NCBI GenBank assembly: GCA_017623955.1
Contig: JAGAOA010000226.1
Coordinates: 1 to 13,804, forward strand
DNA: 13,804 bases
Origin: Opitutales bacterium
Lineage (GTDB): Bacteria > Verrucomicrobiota > Verrucomicrobiae > Opitutales > CAG-312
Direction of reading: 5' to 3'
Part shown: in pieces, positions 7,446 through 13,804 of the stretch
Position numbering within the stretch: position 1 is the stretch's first letter
Layout: each line of letters begins with the position of its first letter
Notes under the pieces: generated by a model
Told to the model about the DNA's origin: nothing
Database searches by the model: none
Seen by the model: the letters and a program-made list of their open reading frames with translations, nothing else
Made by a program: the position numbers and the translations under genes

Positions 7446-8936
7446 ATGAGTATTATTAAAAAATTATTTTTTTATTTCATTGCTATTTTTAGTTCGAGTT
7501 GCATTGCCAAAGTTGTAACGTATCCTGTTCCAATTTCCGAAGCTGTAAGATGCACTTATTCGGTCTTTGTAAATGGGAAAGAGCTAGGCATTTACAAAGC
7601 TTTATCTCCCGAATTTCAAGGTGGCGAATACTATTTTACATACTTTGATTTCGATGGCGAAGTTGATGTTGAAGTAAAATCTACCGTACCTTTTACAAAA
7701 AAAATTCCATATACTCGACCTGCATCTGAAAAGGCTATTGCCGACAAAATATTAGTTGGCGAAGTCTTTCCACGTTCTATAAAAGCAAATGTCGAAAAAA
7801 CGAGAATAACTTTTAAACAAGATAAACCTTTTAAGGCTATAATATTACGCAATGAACGTGAGCGTCCGTTGATTATTTTTGGCAATCCACTTGAAACAAA
7901 TCGTCCCGATGTAAATGATACTAATGTTGTTTACATAAAAGCAGGCGTTCATTATCCAGAAAAAATTATACGTCTAAGAAACAACCAAATCCTTTACTTA
8001 GAAGGTGGGGCAGTTCTAAAAAGTGCTGTCTTAGCAGATGGGGAAAACATAACTATTTGTGGCAGAGGTATCATTTCTTTAGACAATTATGAACGCCATA
8101 AAGGTTTTTCGGTGAAAATGCGAAATTGCAAAAATCTAACAGTAAAAGATGTTATAATAAAAGATACTATCGGTTGGAGTTTCGTTTTACAAGACTGCAA
8201 CAAAGTTCTTGTTGATAATCTAAAAATTTGTACATCCAGAATGCTCAATGACGATGCTATCGATATTTGCAACTCATCAAACGTAACTATAAAAAACACA
8301 TTTACTCGCTCACAAGACGACTGTATAGCTATAAAAGGAATGTATGGTAGTGGCAAGCAACTTGGTAGAAAATTAACCAAAGATTTAAACGATAAAAATA
8401 ACAATGCTCCTGTTGAAAATATCGAAATTTCTGACTGCATATTTTGGTGCGATCACGCAAATGTTTTCAGAATAGGTTACGAGTGCCACGCACCATATTT
8501 CAAAAATATAAAAATCAAAAATATTCAAATTCCATACTACTCAACTTACAGACCCATTACTGATTATTGGGCTCATGCAATTTTTCTAATTATGCCAACA
8601 AATGATATGAAAATATCAGATGTCCATTTTGAAAACATTGAAATTCGTTCAAATGGTAAGGATATGTTTCTTTTAATTGCCAAACCTCGATTAGTTTCAG
8701 GTATCAGAGGCATATCTACAGCGGGTAGTATAGAGAATTGTTCGATAAATAATGTTGATGTTTACGGAAAAAAGGGACACTTCAAAGGCGAAATTTACGT
8801 TGAAGGTTTTGGCGAAAATAACTCTGTAAAAAATCTAAAAGTTTCCAAAGTTACGCACTTTAACAAGGAAAAAACATCCAAAAATCAGAAGTTTTTTATA
8901 GGAAAACACACAAAAAACATCAAAATTTTGCAATAA
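7446..8936 (+). CDS. Secreted right-handed beta-helix glycoside hydrolase, GH28 (polygalacturonase)-like
   Basis: Probable exported polysaccharide-degrading enzyme of the pectate-lyase-like superfamily. It has 496 residues from the ATG chosen here. MSIIKKLFFYFIAIFSSSC is a signal peptide; the Cys could make it a lipoprotein, but the lipobox is not classical. An N-terminal beta-sandwich-like region (to about residue 150) precedes a parallel beta-helix starting around FGNPLETNRPD, with LYLEGGAVLK and ICGRGIISLDNYE. GH28-like active-site elements are NDDAIDI (268-274), QDDCIAIKG with the Asp pair D291/D292, His337, and RIGYE from R342 in the place of RIK. The usual GHG is not exact, so the substrate and even the GH family are uncertain. 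The frame is open from 7392, but the promoter overlaps that ATG. The gene lies alone, opposite to its neighbours, between pheS and rplT. Confidence 0.72.
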   Translation: MSIIKKLFFYFIAIFSSSCIAKVVTYPVPISEAVRCTYSVFVNGKELGIYKALSPEFQGGEYYFTYFDFDGEVDVEVKSTVPFTKKIPYTRPASEKAIADKILVGEVFPRSIKANVEKTRITFKQDKPFKAIILRNERERPLIIFGNPLETNRPDVNDTNVVYIKAGVHYPEKIIRLRNNQILYLEGGAVLKSAVLADGENITICGRGIISLDNYERHKGFSVKMRNCKNLTVKDVIIKDTIGWSFVLQDCNKVLVDNLKICTSRMLNDDAIDICNSSNVTIKNTFTRSQDDCIAIKGMYGSGKQLGRKLTKDLNDKNNNAPVENIEISDCIFWCDHANVFRIGYECHAPYFKNIKIKNIQIPYYSTYRPITDYWAHAIFLIMPTNDMKISDVHFENIEIRSNGKDMFLLIAKPRLVSGIRGISTAGSIENCSINNVDVYGKKGHFKGEIYVEGFGENNSVKNLKVSKVTHFNKEKTSKNQKFFIGKHTKNIKILQ

Positions 8937-8952
8937 ATCTATCTTTTTTAAC

Positions 8953-8992
8953 AAAAAAAATGCAATCTTTACAGATTGCATTTTGTTTTTTT
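8953..8992. terminator. Bidirectional rho-independent terminator
   Basis: AAAATGCAATCT (8957-8968) and AGATTGCATTTT (8973-8984) form a perfect 12-bp stem with a TTAC loop. A T-rich run follows on the plus strand and an A run (8953-8960) precedes it, which serves as the T run on the other strand. It lies between the convergent glycosidase and rplT genes and can end both transcripts. Confidence 0.92.
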
Positions 8993-9009
8993 ATTTAAAT
9001 AAATTTAAA

Positions 9010-9363
9010 TTACTTCGATTCTGCAACTTTTTTTACGAGTGCATTGAATGCTACTTCGTCATGAATAGCGAGCTCTGAAAGTTGTTTTCTATCCATCTCG
9101 ATATTCAACGCTTTTAAGCCAGCCATGAAAATGCTGTACTTCATTCCAGCTGCACGGCAAGCTGCATTTATACGAACAATCCAAAGCTTTCTGAACTCGC
9201 GACGACGTACCTTGCGGTCTCTATATGCGTATTTTCCAGCGTGTTGAACTGCATCTTTTGCATAACGGAACAAGCGTGACTTGTTGCCGAAATAGCCTCT
9301 TGCTGTCTTCAATGTACGCAATCTACGCTTGCGTGAGGCTACTGAACTTGTTACTCTTGGCAT
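9010..9363 (-). CDS. rplT: 50S ribosomal protein L20
   Basis: Early-assembly 23S rRNA-binding protein of the large subunit. It has 117 residues, the normal length. It begins MPRVTSSVASRKRRLRTLK, then shows the highly basic helix GYFGNKSRLFRYAKDAV, followed by YAYRDRKVRRREFRKLWIVR and INAACR, all diagnostic of bacterial L20. The start has AGGAG at 9-nt spacing. It follows rpmI by 81 nt and ends at the bidirectional terminator. The customary downstream neighbours pheS-pheT are instead reached only after a gene on the opposite strand. Confidence 0.97.
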   Translation of the reverse strand: MPRVTSSVASRKRRLRTLKTARGYFGNKSRLFRYAKDAVQHAGKYAYRDRKVRRREFRKLWIVRINAACRAAGMKYSIFMAGLKALNIEMDRKQLSELAIHDEVAFNALVKKVAESK

Positions 9364-9372
9364 GTTTTAATT

Positions 9373-9377
9373 CTCCT
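9373..9377 (-). promoter_or_regulatory. Ribosome binding site of rplT
   Basis: The minus strand reads AGGAG, 9 nt before the rplT ATG at 9363. The 81-nt rpmI-rplT gap also contains GGGT-GAAGGTG-ACCC (minus strand), a weak 4-bp stem. I do not claim this as an L20 autoregulatory structure. Confidence 0.75.
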
Positions 9378-9444
9378 GAATTATTTGTTTGATGCTTGGG
9401 GGTCACCTTCACCCTTTCAGCGTGTTATTTGTTTTCTTCTAAAA

Positions 9445-9636
9445 TTAGGCAAAAGGTACAGCCTTCTTTACATTAGCTGCAACTCCAGGTGTAACCATTT
9501 TGTCTTGACCCATTGAGCGTTTCTGCTTTACAGATTTCGCACTGAGCAAGTGGCGCTTGCCAGGGCTACGACGCATGACCTTACCTGATGCGGTAATTTT
9601 GAAGCGTTTAACGATTGATTTCTTAGTCTTTTGCAT
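9445..9636 (-). CDS. rpmI: 50S ribosomal protein L35
   Basis: Small basic large-subunit protein, 63 residues from the ATG at 9636. MQKTKKSIVKRFKITASGKV, then SPGKRHLLSAKSVKQKRSM, is the L35 signature (KTKKS, KRFKxTxxGK, KRHLL). The frame is open up to 9669, but those 11 extra residues (MNDELYFLIIT) are not part of L35 and that ATG lies very close to the predicted promoter. No clear Shine-Dalgarno sequence precedes the ATG. In many bacteria infC comes directly upstream; here there is a promoter and a repeat-rich spacer instead. Confidence 0.95.
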   Translation of the reverse strand: MQKTKKSIVKRFKITASGKVMRRSPGKRHLLSAKSVKQKRSMGQDKMVTPGVAANVKKAVPFA

Positions 9637-9663
9637 TGTTATGATTAAGAAGTAAAGTTCATC

Positions 9664-9691
9664 ATTCAACTGGATATATTATTTATGTCAA
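9664..9691 (-). promoter_or_regulatory. Predicted promoter of rpmI-rplT
   Basis: The minus strand reads TTGACA (9691-9686), a 16-nt AT-rich spacer and TTGAAT (9669-9664). The start would be near 9657, giving a leader of about 20 nt before rpmI. The -35 is perfect and the -10 matches 4 of 6. Confidence 0.5.
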
Positions 9692-9719
9692 CCTTTTTTT
9701 TGTAAAAACGTGCGAGGGC

Positions 9720-9811
9720 GGTGCCTCGATTGCGATTTTTTTATATTATTAATGATAAGAGCATTCCTTTGGGAATGCTCCTTTTGTATATAAATACGCA
9801 ATCGAGGCACC
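9720..9811. repeat. Nested palindrome with 15-bp arms and inner hairpin
   Basis: GGTGCCTCGATTGCG (9720-9734) and CGCAATCGAGGCACC (9797-9811) are perfect 15-bp inverted arms. Inside them, GAGCATTCC (9759-9767) and GGAATGCTC (9772-9780) form a second perfect 9-bp stem with loop TTTG. The AT-rich sequence between the two stems is also partly self-complementary. It could fold as one long cruciform or RNA hairpin. Confidence 0.85.
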
Positions 9812-9817
9812 TCACAG

Positions 9818-9886
9818 CTTATGGAGTGTTTGTTCGGGTGGGCAGTGCGTAGCACAGCTCCACCAACTCACAAACATCTCCCTAAG
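9818..9886. repeat. Long imperfect hairpin element
   Basis: A 69-nt imperfect palindrome. From outside in: CTTA pairs with TAAG, GGAG with CTCC, TGTTTGT with ACAAACA, GGTGG (9837-9841) with CCACC (9860-9864), then GTGC with GCAC (9845-9855) around a GTA loop. Small bulges interrupt the arms. It is too long for an ordinary terminator and has no T run. Confidence 0.8.
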
Positions 9887-9960
9887 CACGTGCCTCGCAC
9901 GTTTTACTTCTTGCAACACATGTTAGTTCTAAGCCGATTTTTTTTGTTTAGTTTGACAAA
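9882..9960. repeat. Direct repeat copy 1 (partner at 10064-10141)
   Basis: A 79-nt copy starting CTAAGCACGTGCCTCGCACG and ending TTTGACAAA. It contains ACGTGC-CTC-GCACGT (9888-9902), a perfect 6-bp stem. The other copy overlaps the 3' end of the U32 gene, so this one is probably a decayed duplicate of that gene end and its flank. Confidence 0.8.
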
Positions 9961-9965
9961 GGTAG

Positions 9966-10045
9966 ATTGCGTAGCAATTACCGCCGGTGCACGTGTTACA
10001 AAAAAATTGCGAAGCAATTATCGCCGGTGCACTTATTACAAAAAA
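9966..10045 (-). repeat. Tandem 40-nt repeats, each a terminator-like module
   Basis: Copies 9966-10005 and 10006-10045 share the layout ATTGC-GNA-GCAATTA, CGCCGGTGCAC, TTACAAAAAA, with a few substitutions. Read on the minus strand, each is a GTAA box, GTGCACCGGCG, then a small hairpin. Only the 10006-10045 copy keeps a T run after its hairpin. Confidence 0.85.
10000..10019 (-). terminator. Second terminator downstream of the U32 gene
   Basis: On the minus strand AATTGC-TTC-GCAATT is followed by a run of T. It lies about 20 nt beyond the first terminator, so it is probably a backup. Confidence 0.65.
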
Positions 10046-10060
10046 ACTCGCAAAGGCGAG
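10040..10060 (-). terminator. First terminator downstream of the U32 gene
   Basis: The minus strand reads CTCGC-CTTT-GCGAG followed immediately by seven T, a compact rho-independent terminator 70 nt after the U32 stop codon. Confidence 0.8.
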
Positions 10061-10063
10061 GTT

Positions 10064-10141
10064 CTAAGCATGTGTCTCGCACGTTTTACTTCTTGCACCC
10101 CAAGTTGGTTCTAAGTCGATTTTTTGGTTTTATTTGGCAAA
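10064..10141. repeat. Direct repeat copy 2, overlapping the U32 gene end
   Basis: A 78-nt copy starting CTAAGCATGTGTCTCGCACG and ending TTTGGCAAA. Its last 12 nt are the final codons and stop of the U32 gene. Differences from copy 1 in the internal small stem (ATGTGT-CTC-GCACGT) can still pair as G-U wobbles in plus-strand RNA. Confidence 0.8.
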
Positions 10142-11977
10142 AATACTCATTCCGCATCGAGTACAATCAAATTTTATTTGTAGAGATATTTCAGAATTTT
10201 TCAGATAGAAAGGTTCTTTGAATTGTTTTGTCTTTCCCAATTTTTTACACATACCAAGTTCACGTAGGATACAGTGACGTGTGGTCATTAGGCGTGTATC
10301 TGTTAGGGATTTCTGTGTTTCGGGAGCATACTGTTTTATATCAAATCCCATATCAGCATAAAATTGTTTTGCGGATTCATTGTAGACATTTGCGTATTTA
10401 TCGGGCGTAAATGGTTGGGTTGTGTATGTTCGTTTTTCTGGAGAGCGTCGCTTTACTGCGGCACGTTTCGTTTCGTATTCTGATATAATATTATTTTGAA
10501 GTTTATCTAAAAGGTCTCTTCGATAGCGATTAAGTTGCGAGATTTTTAAATAAGGCAATGTTTGGGCTTTGATTTTTACATTGGCAATGAATGGGGTATC
10601 GCCAGTCTTAGCTAGATTTTGTTCAAAGCGAGTTCGTGTAGTATCAAAATTCAGGGCCGTTTCAATAGATGTTTTTGATAGGTTTATTTCGGCTTTTACT
10701 TCACGTAAATCGCTTGTTAGTGCGATTAAATTCCAAGTATCTTGATTTTCATCAACAGAAATACATATCGGTATTTTTCGATAAATGGGCTTTTGCAATT
10801 CACGTTCAAAGGCGATATCTTTGTTTCTCCAAATAGCACCTTTTTCAACTTTAATTTTTGCAGAAGGCATACCAACAAAAACTTTATCTCCGACTACTTT
10901 TTGTATATTTGTACCAAGTTGATTTTTCCCTTCTATAAATATTCCATCGCCATTTGAAAATATTTTATCGGCAGATGGATAGAGAAATCCGCCTTCAAAG
11001 GTTTTAGTAATTTTGCCAATGTATTTGCCTTTTGCTTTAGGAGTTGAAAAGCTTTCGTTATTAGAGGAAATCCCGTGAAGATGATATTCGGTAAACGTCC
11101 TTGAAAATGTCTTTTGTGGGTCTGGAGTAAACTGAATATTTGAAATTCCATACGATGTCCTATGATATTTGCCATCAGAATTTTCTATAATTTTATCTAA
11201 AATTTTACGGTAATAAGCGGTTACATTTTTTACATATTCAGAACTTTTAAGACGACCTTCTATCTTAAAGACTGAAACGCCTGCTTCTATCATATCTAGA
11301 AGACTTGCACTTCTATTCATATCTCGCAGACTGAGAAAATGCGAAGCTGGAGCTATTTCTTTGCCAGTGGAATCGGTCAATGTGTACTTCATTCTACAAG
11401 GTTGCGCACATACCCCGCGATTGCCACTTCGCCCGCCAATAGCTGCACTTAGATAGCACTGTCCACTATAAGATACGCACAAGGCTCCATGCACAAAACA
11501 TTCAAGTCGGTTTTTCACTGTTGAGGAGATAGCTTTTATTTCATCTAAAGAAAGCTCTCGGGCTAAGACGAGTGTATCAAATCCACAGGCATCTAGAAAC
11601 TGTGCTTTTTCTGGTGTAGTAAGATGACATTGAGTGCTTGCATGAAATGGTATTGGACTTTTACAATCTTTTATCAGACCCATATCTTGTACGATTATGG
11701 CATCTACACCAACTTCGTAAAGTTCGTCGATTAATTTACATGCTTGTTTGAGCTCTAAATCTGTCAAGATTGTATTGATTGTGACGTATACTGAACTTGA
11801 ATACAGATGTGCAAATTTACAAAGATGTGCAATTTCTGCAACAGAATTACCAGCGGCTGCTCTAGCTCCAAAATTTTCGGCACCAATATAGACACTATCA
11901 GCTCCAGCCAAAATCGCTACTTTGGCTGTTTCAACATCTTTTGCAGGACTTAGTAATTCCAGTTCTGTTCGCTTCAT
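10130..11977 (-). CDS. U32-family protein, RlhA/YdcP-like
   Basis: A 615-residue member of peptidase family U32. Characterised relatives (RlhA, TrhP) are iron-sulfur RNA hydroxylases acting on 23S rRNA or tRNA, not proven proteases. The N-terminal barrel domain starts ELLSPAKDVETAKVAILAGA, with ADSVYIG. The family signature is FVHGALCVSYSGQCYLSAAI, with C167, C174, C190 and C194 as probable cluster ligands, then FKIEGRLKSSEYV (237-249). The C-terminal domain ends with a second cysteine set, HCILRELGMC and FDCTRCGM, also seen in long U32 proteins. Length and two-domain layout fit RlhA better than TrhP. The gene starts 1 nt after the CPBP protease gene and ends in a repeat followed by two terminators. 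The exact RNA target cannot be told from sequence. Confidence 0.85.
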   Translation of the reverse strand: MKRTELELLSPAKDVETAKVAILAGADSVYIGAENFGARAAAGNSVAEIAHLCKFAHLYSSSVYVTINTILTDLELKQACKLIDELYEVGVDAIIVQDMGLIKDCKSPIPFHASTQCHLTTPEKAQFLDACGFDTLVLARELSLDEIKAISSTVKNRLECFVHGALCVSYSGQCYLSAAIGGRSGNRGVCAQPCRMKYTLTDSTGKEIAPASHFLSLRDMNRSASLLDMIEAGVSVFKIEGRLKSSEYVKNVTAYYRKILDKIIENSDGKYHRTSYGISNIQFTPDPQKTFSRTFTEYHLHGISSNNESFSTPKAKGKYIGKITKTFEGGFLYPSADKIFSNGDGIFIEGKNQLGTNIQKVVGDKVFVGMPSAKIKVEKGAIWRNKDIAFERELQKPIYRKIPICISVDENQDTWNLIALTSDLREVKAEINLSKTSIETALNFDTTRTRFEQNLAKTGDTPFIANVKIKAQTLPYLKISQLNRYRRDLLDKLQNNIISEYETKRAAVKRRSPEKRTYTTQPFTPDKYANVYNESAKQFYADMGFDIKQYAPETQKSLTDTRLMTTRHCILRELGMCKKLGKTKQFKEPFYLKNSEISLQIKFDCTRCGMSIFAK

Positions 11978-11978
11978 T

Positions 11979-12947
11979 TTACATTAGCGATTTTTTTGAT
12001 TGTTTAATGAATAAAATAGAGATTATCAAAACTAGACACAATGCACCAAGTCCGACACAACCATTTGTAATCCACTCATTGCCAAATATAAATTGGTTAT
12101 CGTACGAATTTAATTTAAACGACTTCTTAAAGCACATCATCAAGCATACCGCTCCAGAGTGGAATGCTATTGAACTCAATAAAGACTTAGTCTTTATATA
12201 AAAAATACACAGCAATACGCCGAAAACGAATAAGCTTAAAAATGGTATCAGTTGAAAATTATAGCTGATTCCTATTGTATCGTAGTAGCAGACAACAAAG
12301 CCAGAATACCACTCGGCTGAATGACCTCCATCGGGGAGAACTTTCCATATCTCCTTAGGTACTTTGAAATGTTTGTATGCAAAAAATAACGAACTTAAAA
12401 CAATTCCAGATATGCTTCCTAAAGCGGTGTATATGCTTCGCATCAATAAACCTCTAAAGACTATTTCTTCTAGAAAACTCAATATTATACTTCCTGAAAT
12501 CGCAGTAAAAAGTATACCTGCTATTTTTAAACCATCGCGAGCTGAGGCTCCTACAAATAATATCTGTATTGCAAATATACTGCATACGGCAATTGCTCCT
12601 AATAGCCAGAATTTTCCGAAAATCTTTAATGAATGTTTGTCGAAAGAAATTCCCAAGTTCTTAAATGACAACAAACCACATACTTTTAGTATGAATGGCA
12701 ATGATATAATTATTGGTATCCACCGTAATCTATCGTAGTACACGCTTATGCGTTTGCGCATCAAGTATTCTGATAATTGGCATGGACAATTTGTGTTTAT
12801 CCATTCTACAAGCCAAAAGACCAAAGGTGTGAAAATCGAAGCAAATAAACTTGCACCGATATACACGTACAAAAACAATAAAAGCCCTTTGAAAATATAT
12901 TCGTTTTCGTCGGCTTTAAACAACATCAAATCTTTACTTCGTTTCAT
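11979..12947 (-). CDS. CPBP-family intramembrane metalloprotease (CAAX protease-like)
   Basis: A hydrophobic 322-residue protein with several predicted membrane helices. It carries the three metal-binding motifs of the CPBP/Abi family: EEIVFRG (E160, E161, R165), a FxxxH-type motif in FAYKHF (H193), and AFHSG (H263). Bacterial members cleave or process membrane-bound peptides and are often linked to bacteriocin self-immunity or signalling; the substrate here is unknown. A longer loop (194-230, including VPDGGH-like sequence) separates motifs two and three. It is the first gene of the minus-strand pair with the U32 gene, with only 1 nt between them. The start lacks a Shine-Dalgarno sequence. 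Confidence 0.85.
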   Translation of the reverse strand: MKRSKDLMLFKADENEYIFKGLLLFLYVYIGASLFASIFTPLVFWLVEWINTNCPCQLSEYLMRKRISVYYDRLRWIPIIISLPFILKVCGLLSFKNLGISFDKHSLKIFGKFWLLGAIAVCSIFAIQILFVGASARDGLKIAGILFTAISGSIILSFLEEIVFRGLLMRSIYTALGSISGIVLSSLFFAYKHFKVPKEIWKVLPDGGHSAEWYSGFVVCYYDTIGISYNFQLIPFLSLFVFGVLLCIFYIKTKSLLSSIAFHSGAVCLMMCFKKSFKLNSYDNQFIFGNEWITNGCVGLGALCLVLIISILFIKQSKKSLM

Positions 12948-13005
12948 TTATGAGTGTAAATATTGTTTTTGATGAGAAAAAATGCAACAAAATATACACA
13001 TTTGC

Positions 13006-13036
13006 TTGAAATGAACGTATGTTTGTGTGATATAAT
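13006..13036 (+). promoter_or_regulatory. Promoter of aroC, probably leaderless
   Basis: TTGAAA (13006-13011), a 19-nt spacer and a perfect -10 TATAAT (13031-13036) preceded by TG, an extended -10. The aroC ATG begins 7 nt after the -10 box, exactly where transcription should start. The mRNA would therefore have no 5' leader. Confidence 0.65.
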
Positions 13037-13042
13037 CTAGTT

Positions 13043-13804
13043 ATGGGAAATATTTTTGGAAAAATCCTAACTGTAACAACTTTTGGCGAGAGTCACGGAC
13101 AGGCTGTCGGGTGCGTTATTGATGGTTGCCCACCTATGATTGAATTGTCAGAAGATGATATTCAGATTGATTTAGATAAACGTCGCCCAGGGCAGAGTAA
13201 TATCTCTACTCAACGCAATGAGAGCGATTTGTGTAAAATTTTGTCGGGAGTGTATCAGGGCAAAACATTGGGAACTCCAATTTGTATTGTTGTTGAAAAT
13301 AAAGATCAGCATTCGTTCGATTACGATGAAATTGCAAAACTTTGGAGACCTTCTCATGCAGATTTTACTTACGATGCAAAGTTCGGTATTAGAGATCCTC
13401 GTGGTGGCGGAAGAAGCTCTGCTCGCGAAACAATCGGACGTGTCGCTGCGGGAGCTGTCGCAAAAAAAATTTTGAAGGGCGTCAAAATAACTGCATGGGT
13501 AGAAAGTGTAAATTTGATATCGATGCCTGCTCCAACTGCTACTCCGTCAAGCGAAGAAATAGAAGAAACTCCTATTCGTTGTCCTCATAAGCCTACTGCA
13601 AATAAGATGATTGAGTTTATAAAAAAAGCTCGCGCGGAAGGTGATTCAGTCGGGGGCGTTGTTCGTTGCAGAATTGAGGGATTACCCGCAGGATTGGGAA
13701 ATCCTGTATTCGACAGATTTGAGGCAGATTTAGCAAAAGCGATGTTATCAATTCCGGCAACAAAAGGTTTTGAAATCGGTAGCGGTTTTGCAGGCACACG
13801 TATG
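13043..13804 (+). CDS. aroC: Chorismate synthase, N-terminal part
   Basis: Last enzyme of the shikimate pathway: FMN-dependent conversion of 5-enolpyruvylshikimate-3-phosphate to chorismate, the precursor of aromatic amino acids. The first 254 codons are present, of about 360, and the frame is open at the window edge. It starts [20 protein letters not shown], with the first AroC signature [17 protein letters not shown] (15-31). RRPGQ follows at 48-51, RPSHADFTY around 102-110, and [20 protein letters not shown] (114-133), which contributes to FMN and substrate binding. The start matches the family's usual N-terminus, so no upstream extension is needed. It is transcribed divergently from the CPBP gene and has no Shine-Dalgarno sequence. 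Confidence 0.96.
   Translation, partial: MGNIFGKILTVTTFGESHGQAVGCVIDGCPPMIELSEDDIQIDLDKRRPGQSNISTQRNESDLCKILSGVYQGKTLGTPICIVVENKDQHSFDYDEIAKLWRPSHADFTYDAKFGIRDPRGGGRSSARETIGRVAAGAVAKKILKGVKITAWVESVNLISMPAPTATPSSEEIEETPIRCPHKPTANKMIEFIKKARAEGDSVGGVVRCRIEGLPAGLGNPVFDRFEADLAKAMLSIPATKGFEIGSGFAGTRM

Larger units (their letters stand above)
9702..9907. repeat. Inverted repeat pair bounding the palindromic block
   Basis: GTAAAAACGTGCGAGG at 9702-9717 is the reverse complement of CCTCGCACGTTTTAC at 9893-9907, apart from one extra A. A third, near-identical arm is at 10076-10090. The pair encloses about 175 nt that hold both larger palindromes, an arrangement like the ends of a small non-coding mobile element. 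No target-site duplication is evident to me. Confidence 0.5.
9692..10129. other. Gene-free, palindrome-rich intergenic region
   Basis: The stretch from the rpmI promoter to the U32 gene stop contains no credible gene. Nearly all of it is inverted or direct repeats, listed separately: a short terminal-type inverted pair (9702-9717 with 9893-9907), a nested palindrome (9720-9811), a long hairpin (9818-9886), a 78-nt direct repeat (9882-9960 and 10064-10141) and tandem 40-nt terminator modules (9966-10045). The octamer GTGCCTCG or its complement recurs at 9721, 9803 and 9890, and as GTGTCTCG at 10072. Two short plus-strand frames here consist of repeat sequence. Confidence 0.8.

Noticed and set aside
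9637..9669. Upstream ATG of rpmI at 9669
   Set aside because: It overlaps the predicted -10 box and adds residues not found in L35.
9882..10141. CRISPR array
   Set aside because: There are only two copies of each repeat, the 40-nt repeats are directly adjacent without spacers, and the hairpins act as terminators. No cas gene is present.
9821..10221. Two short plus-strand open frames in the repeat region
   Set aside because: They are made of the hairpins, tandem repeats and antisense of the U32 gene end. Their internal protein repeats simply mirror the DNA repeats.
12364..12738. 124-residue plus-strand frame opposite the CPBP gene
   Set aside because: It is the mirror of a gene with all three CPBP motifs, and nothing recognisable is encoded on this strand.
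1..13804. Reassignment of TAA to an amino acid in this organism
   Set aside because: The genes with visible 3' ends in this window end at TAA with correct C-termini, so TAA acts as a normal stop here. Only pheT has internal TAA codons.

Overview
The window comes from a low-GC bacterial chromosome. It carries mostly housekeeping genes: translation (rpmI, rplT, pheS, pheT), protein export (tatC), peptide uptake (ABC transporter) and the shikimate pathway (aroC). Shine-Dalgarno sequences are patchy: AGGAG is clear only before pheT and rplT. All stop codons I checked at gene ends (423, 2257, 3721, 6192, 8934, 9010, 9445, 10130, 11979) are TAA. The L20 sequence, a TatC with an enlarged first periplasmic loop, and a secreted beta-helix glycosidase together suggest the Planctomycetes-Verrucomicrobia-Chlamydiae group, perhaps an Opitutae- or Lentisphaeria-like member. 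That placement is an impression from memory, not a search result.

Layout, minus strand, read right to left from 7238 to 1: pheS, pheT, tatC, a lipoprotein-like peptide-binding protein and an oligopeptide ABC permease cut by the window edge. They look like one operon: spacings are 17 nt or less and tatC overlaps the binding-protein gene by 8 nt. A GH28-like secreted beta-helix enzyme follows on the plus strand (7446-8936), with its own TTGACA/TATCAT promoter and a bidirectional terminator. It separates pheS-pheT from rplT-rpmI (minus strand), genes usually adjacent to them. A gene-free stretch of about 460 nt (9670-10129) is packed with palindromes and repeats. Beyond it, a CPBP-type membrane protease gene and a U32-family (RlhA-like) gene form a minus-strand pair. 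At the right edge the first 254 codons of aroC run on the plus strand from a probably leaderless promoter.

Two features stand out. First, pheT is one continuous frame from 6174 to 3721 with the length and domain order of a normal PheRS beta subunit, but it carries two in-frame TAA codons 24 codons apart inside the B5 domain. Homology-like sequence continues between and after the stops, so this is not a frameshift. It could be a very recent pseudogene, a split subunit, or stop readthrough in an essential enzyme. Second, the 9700-10141 intergenic region holds nested inverted repeats, a long cruciform-like hairpin, a tandemly duplicated terminator module and a 78-nt direct repeat that duplicates the 3' end of the U32 gene.
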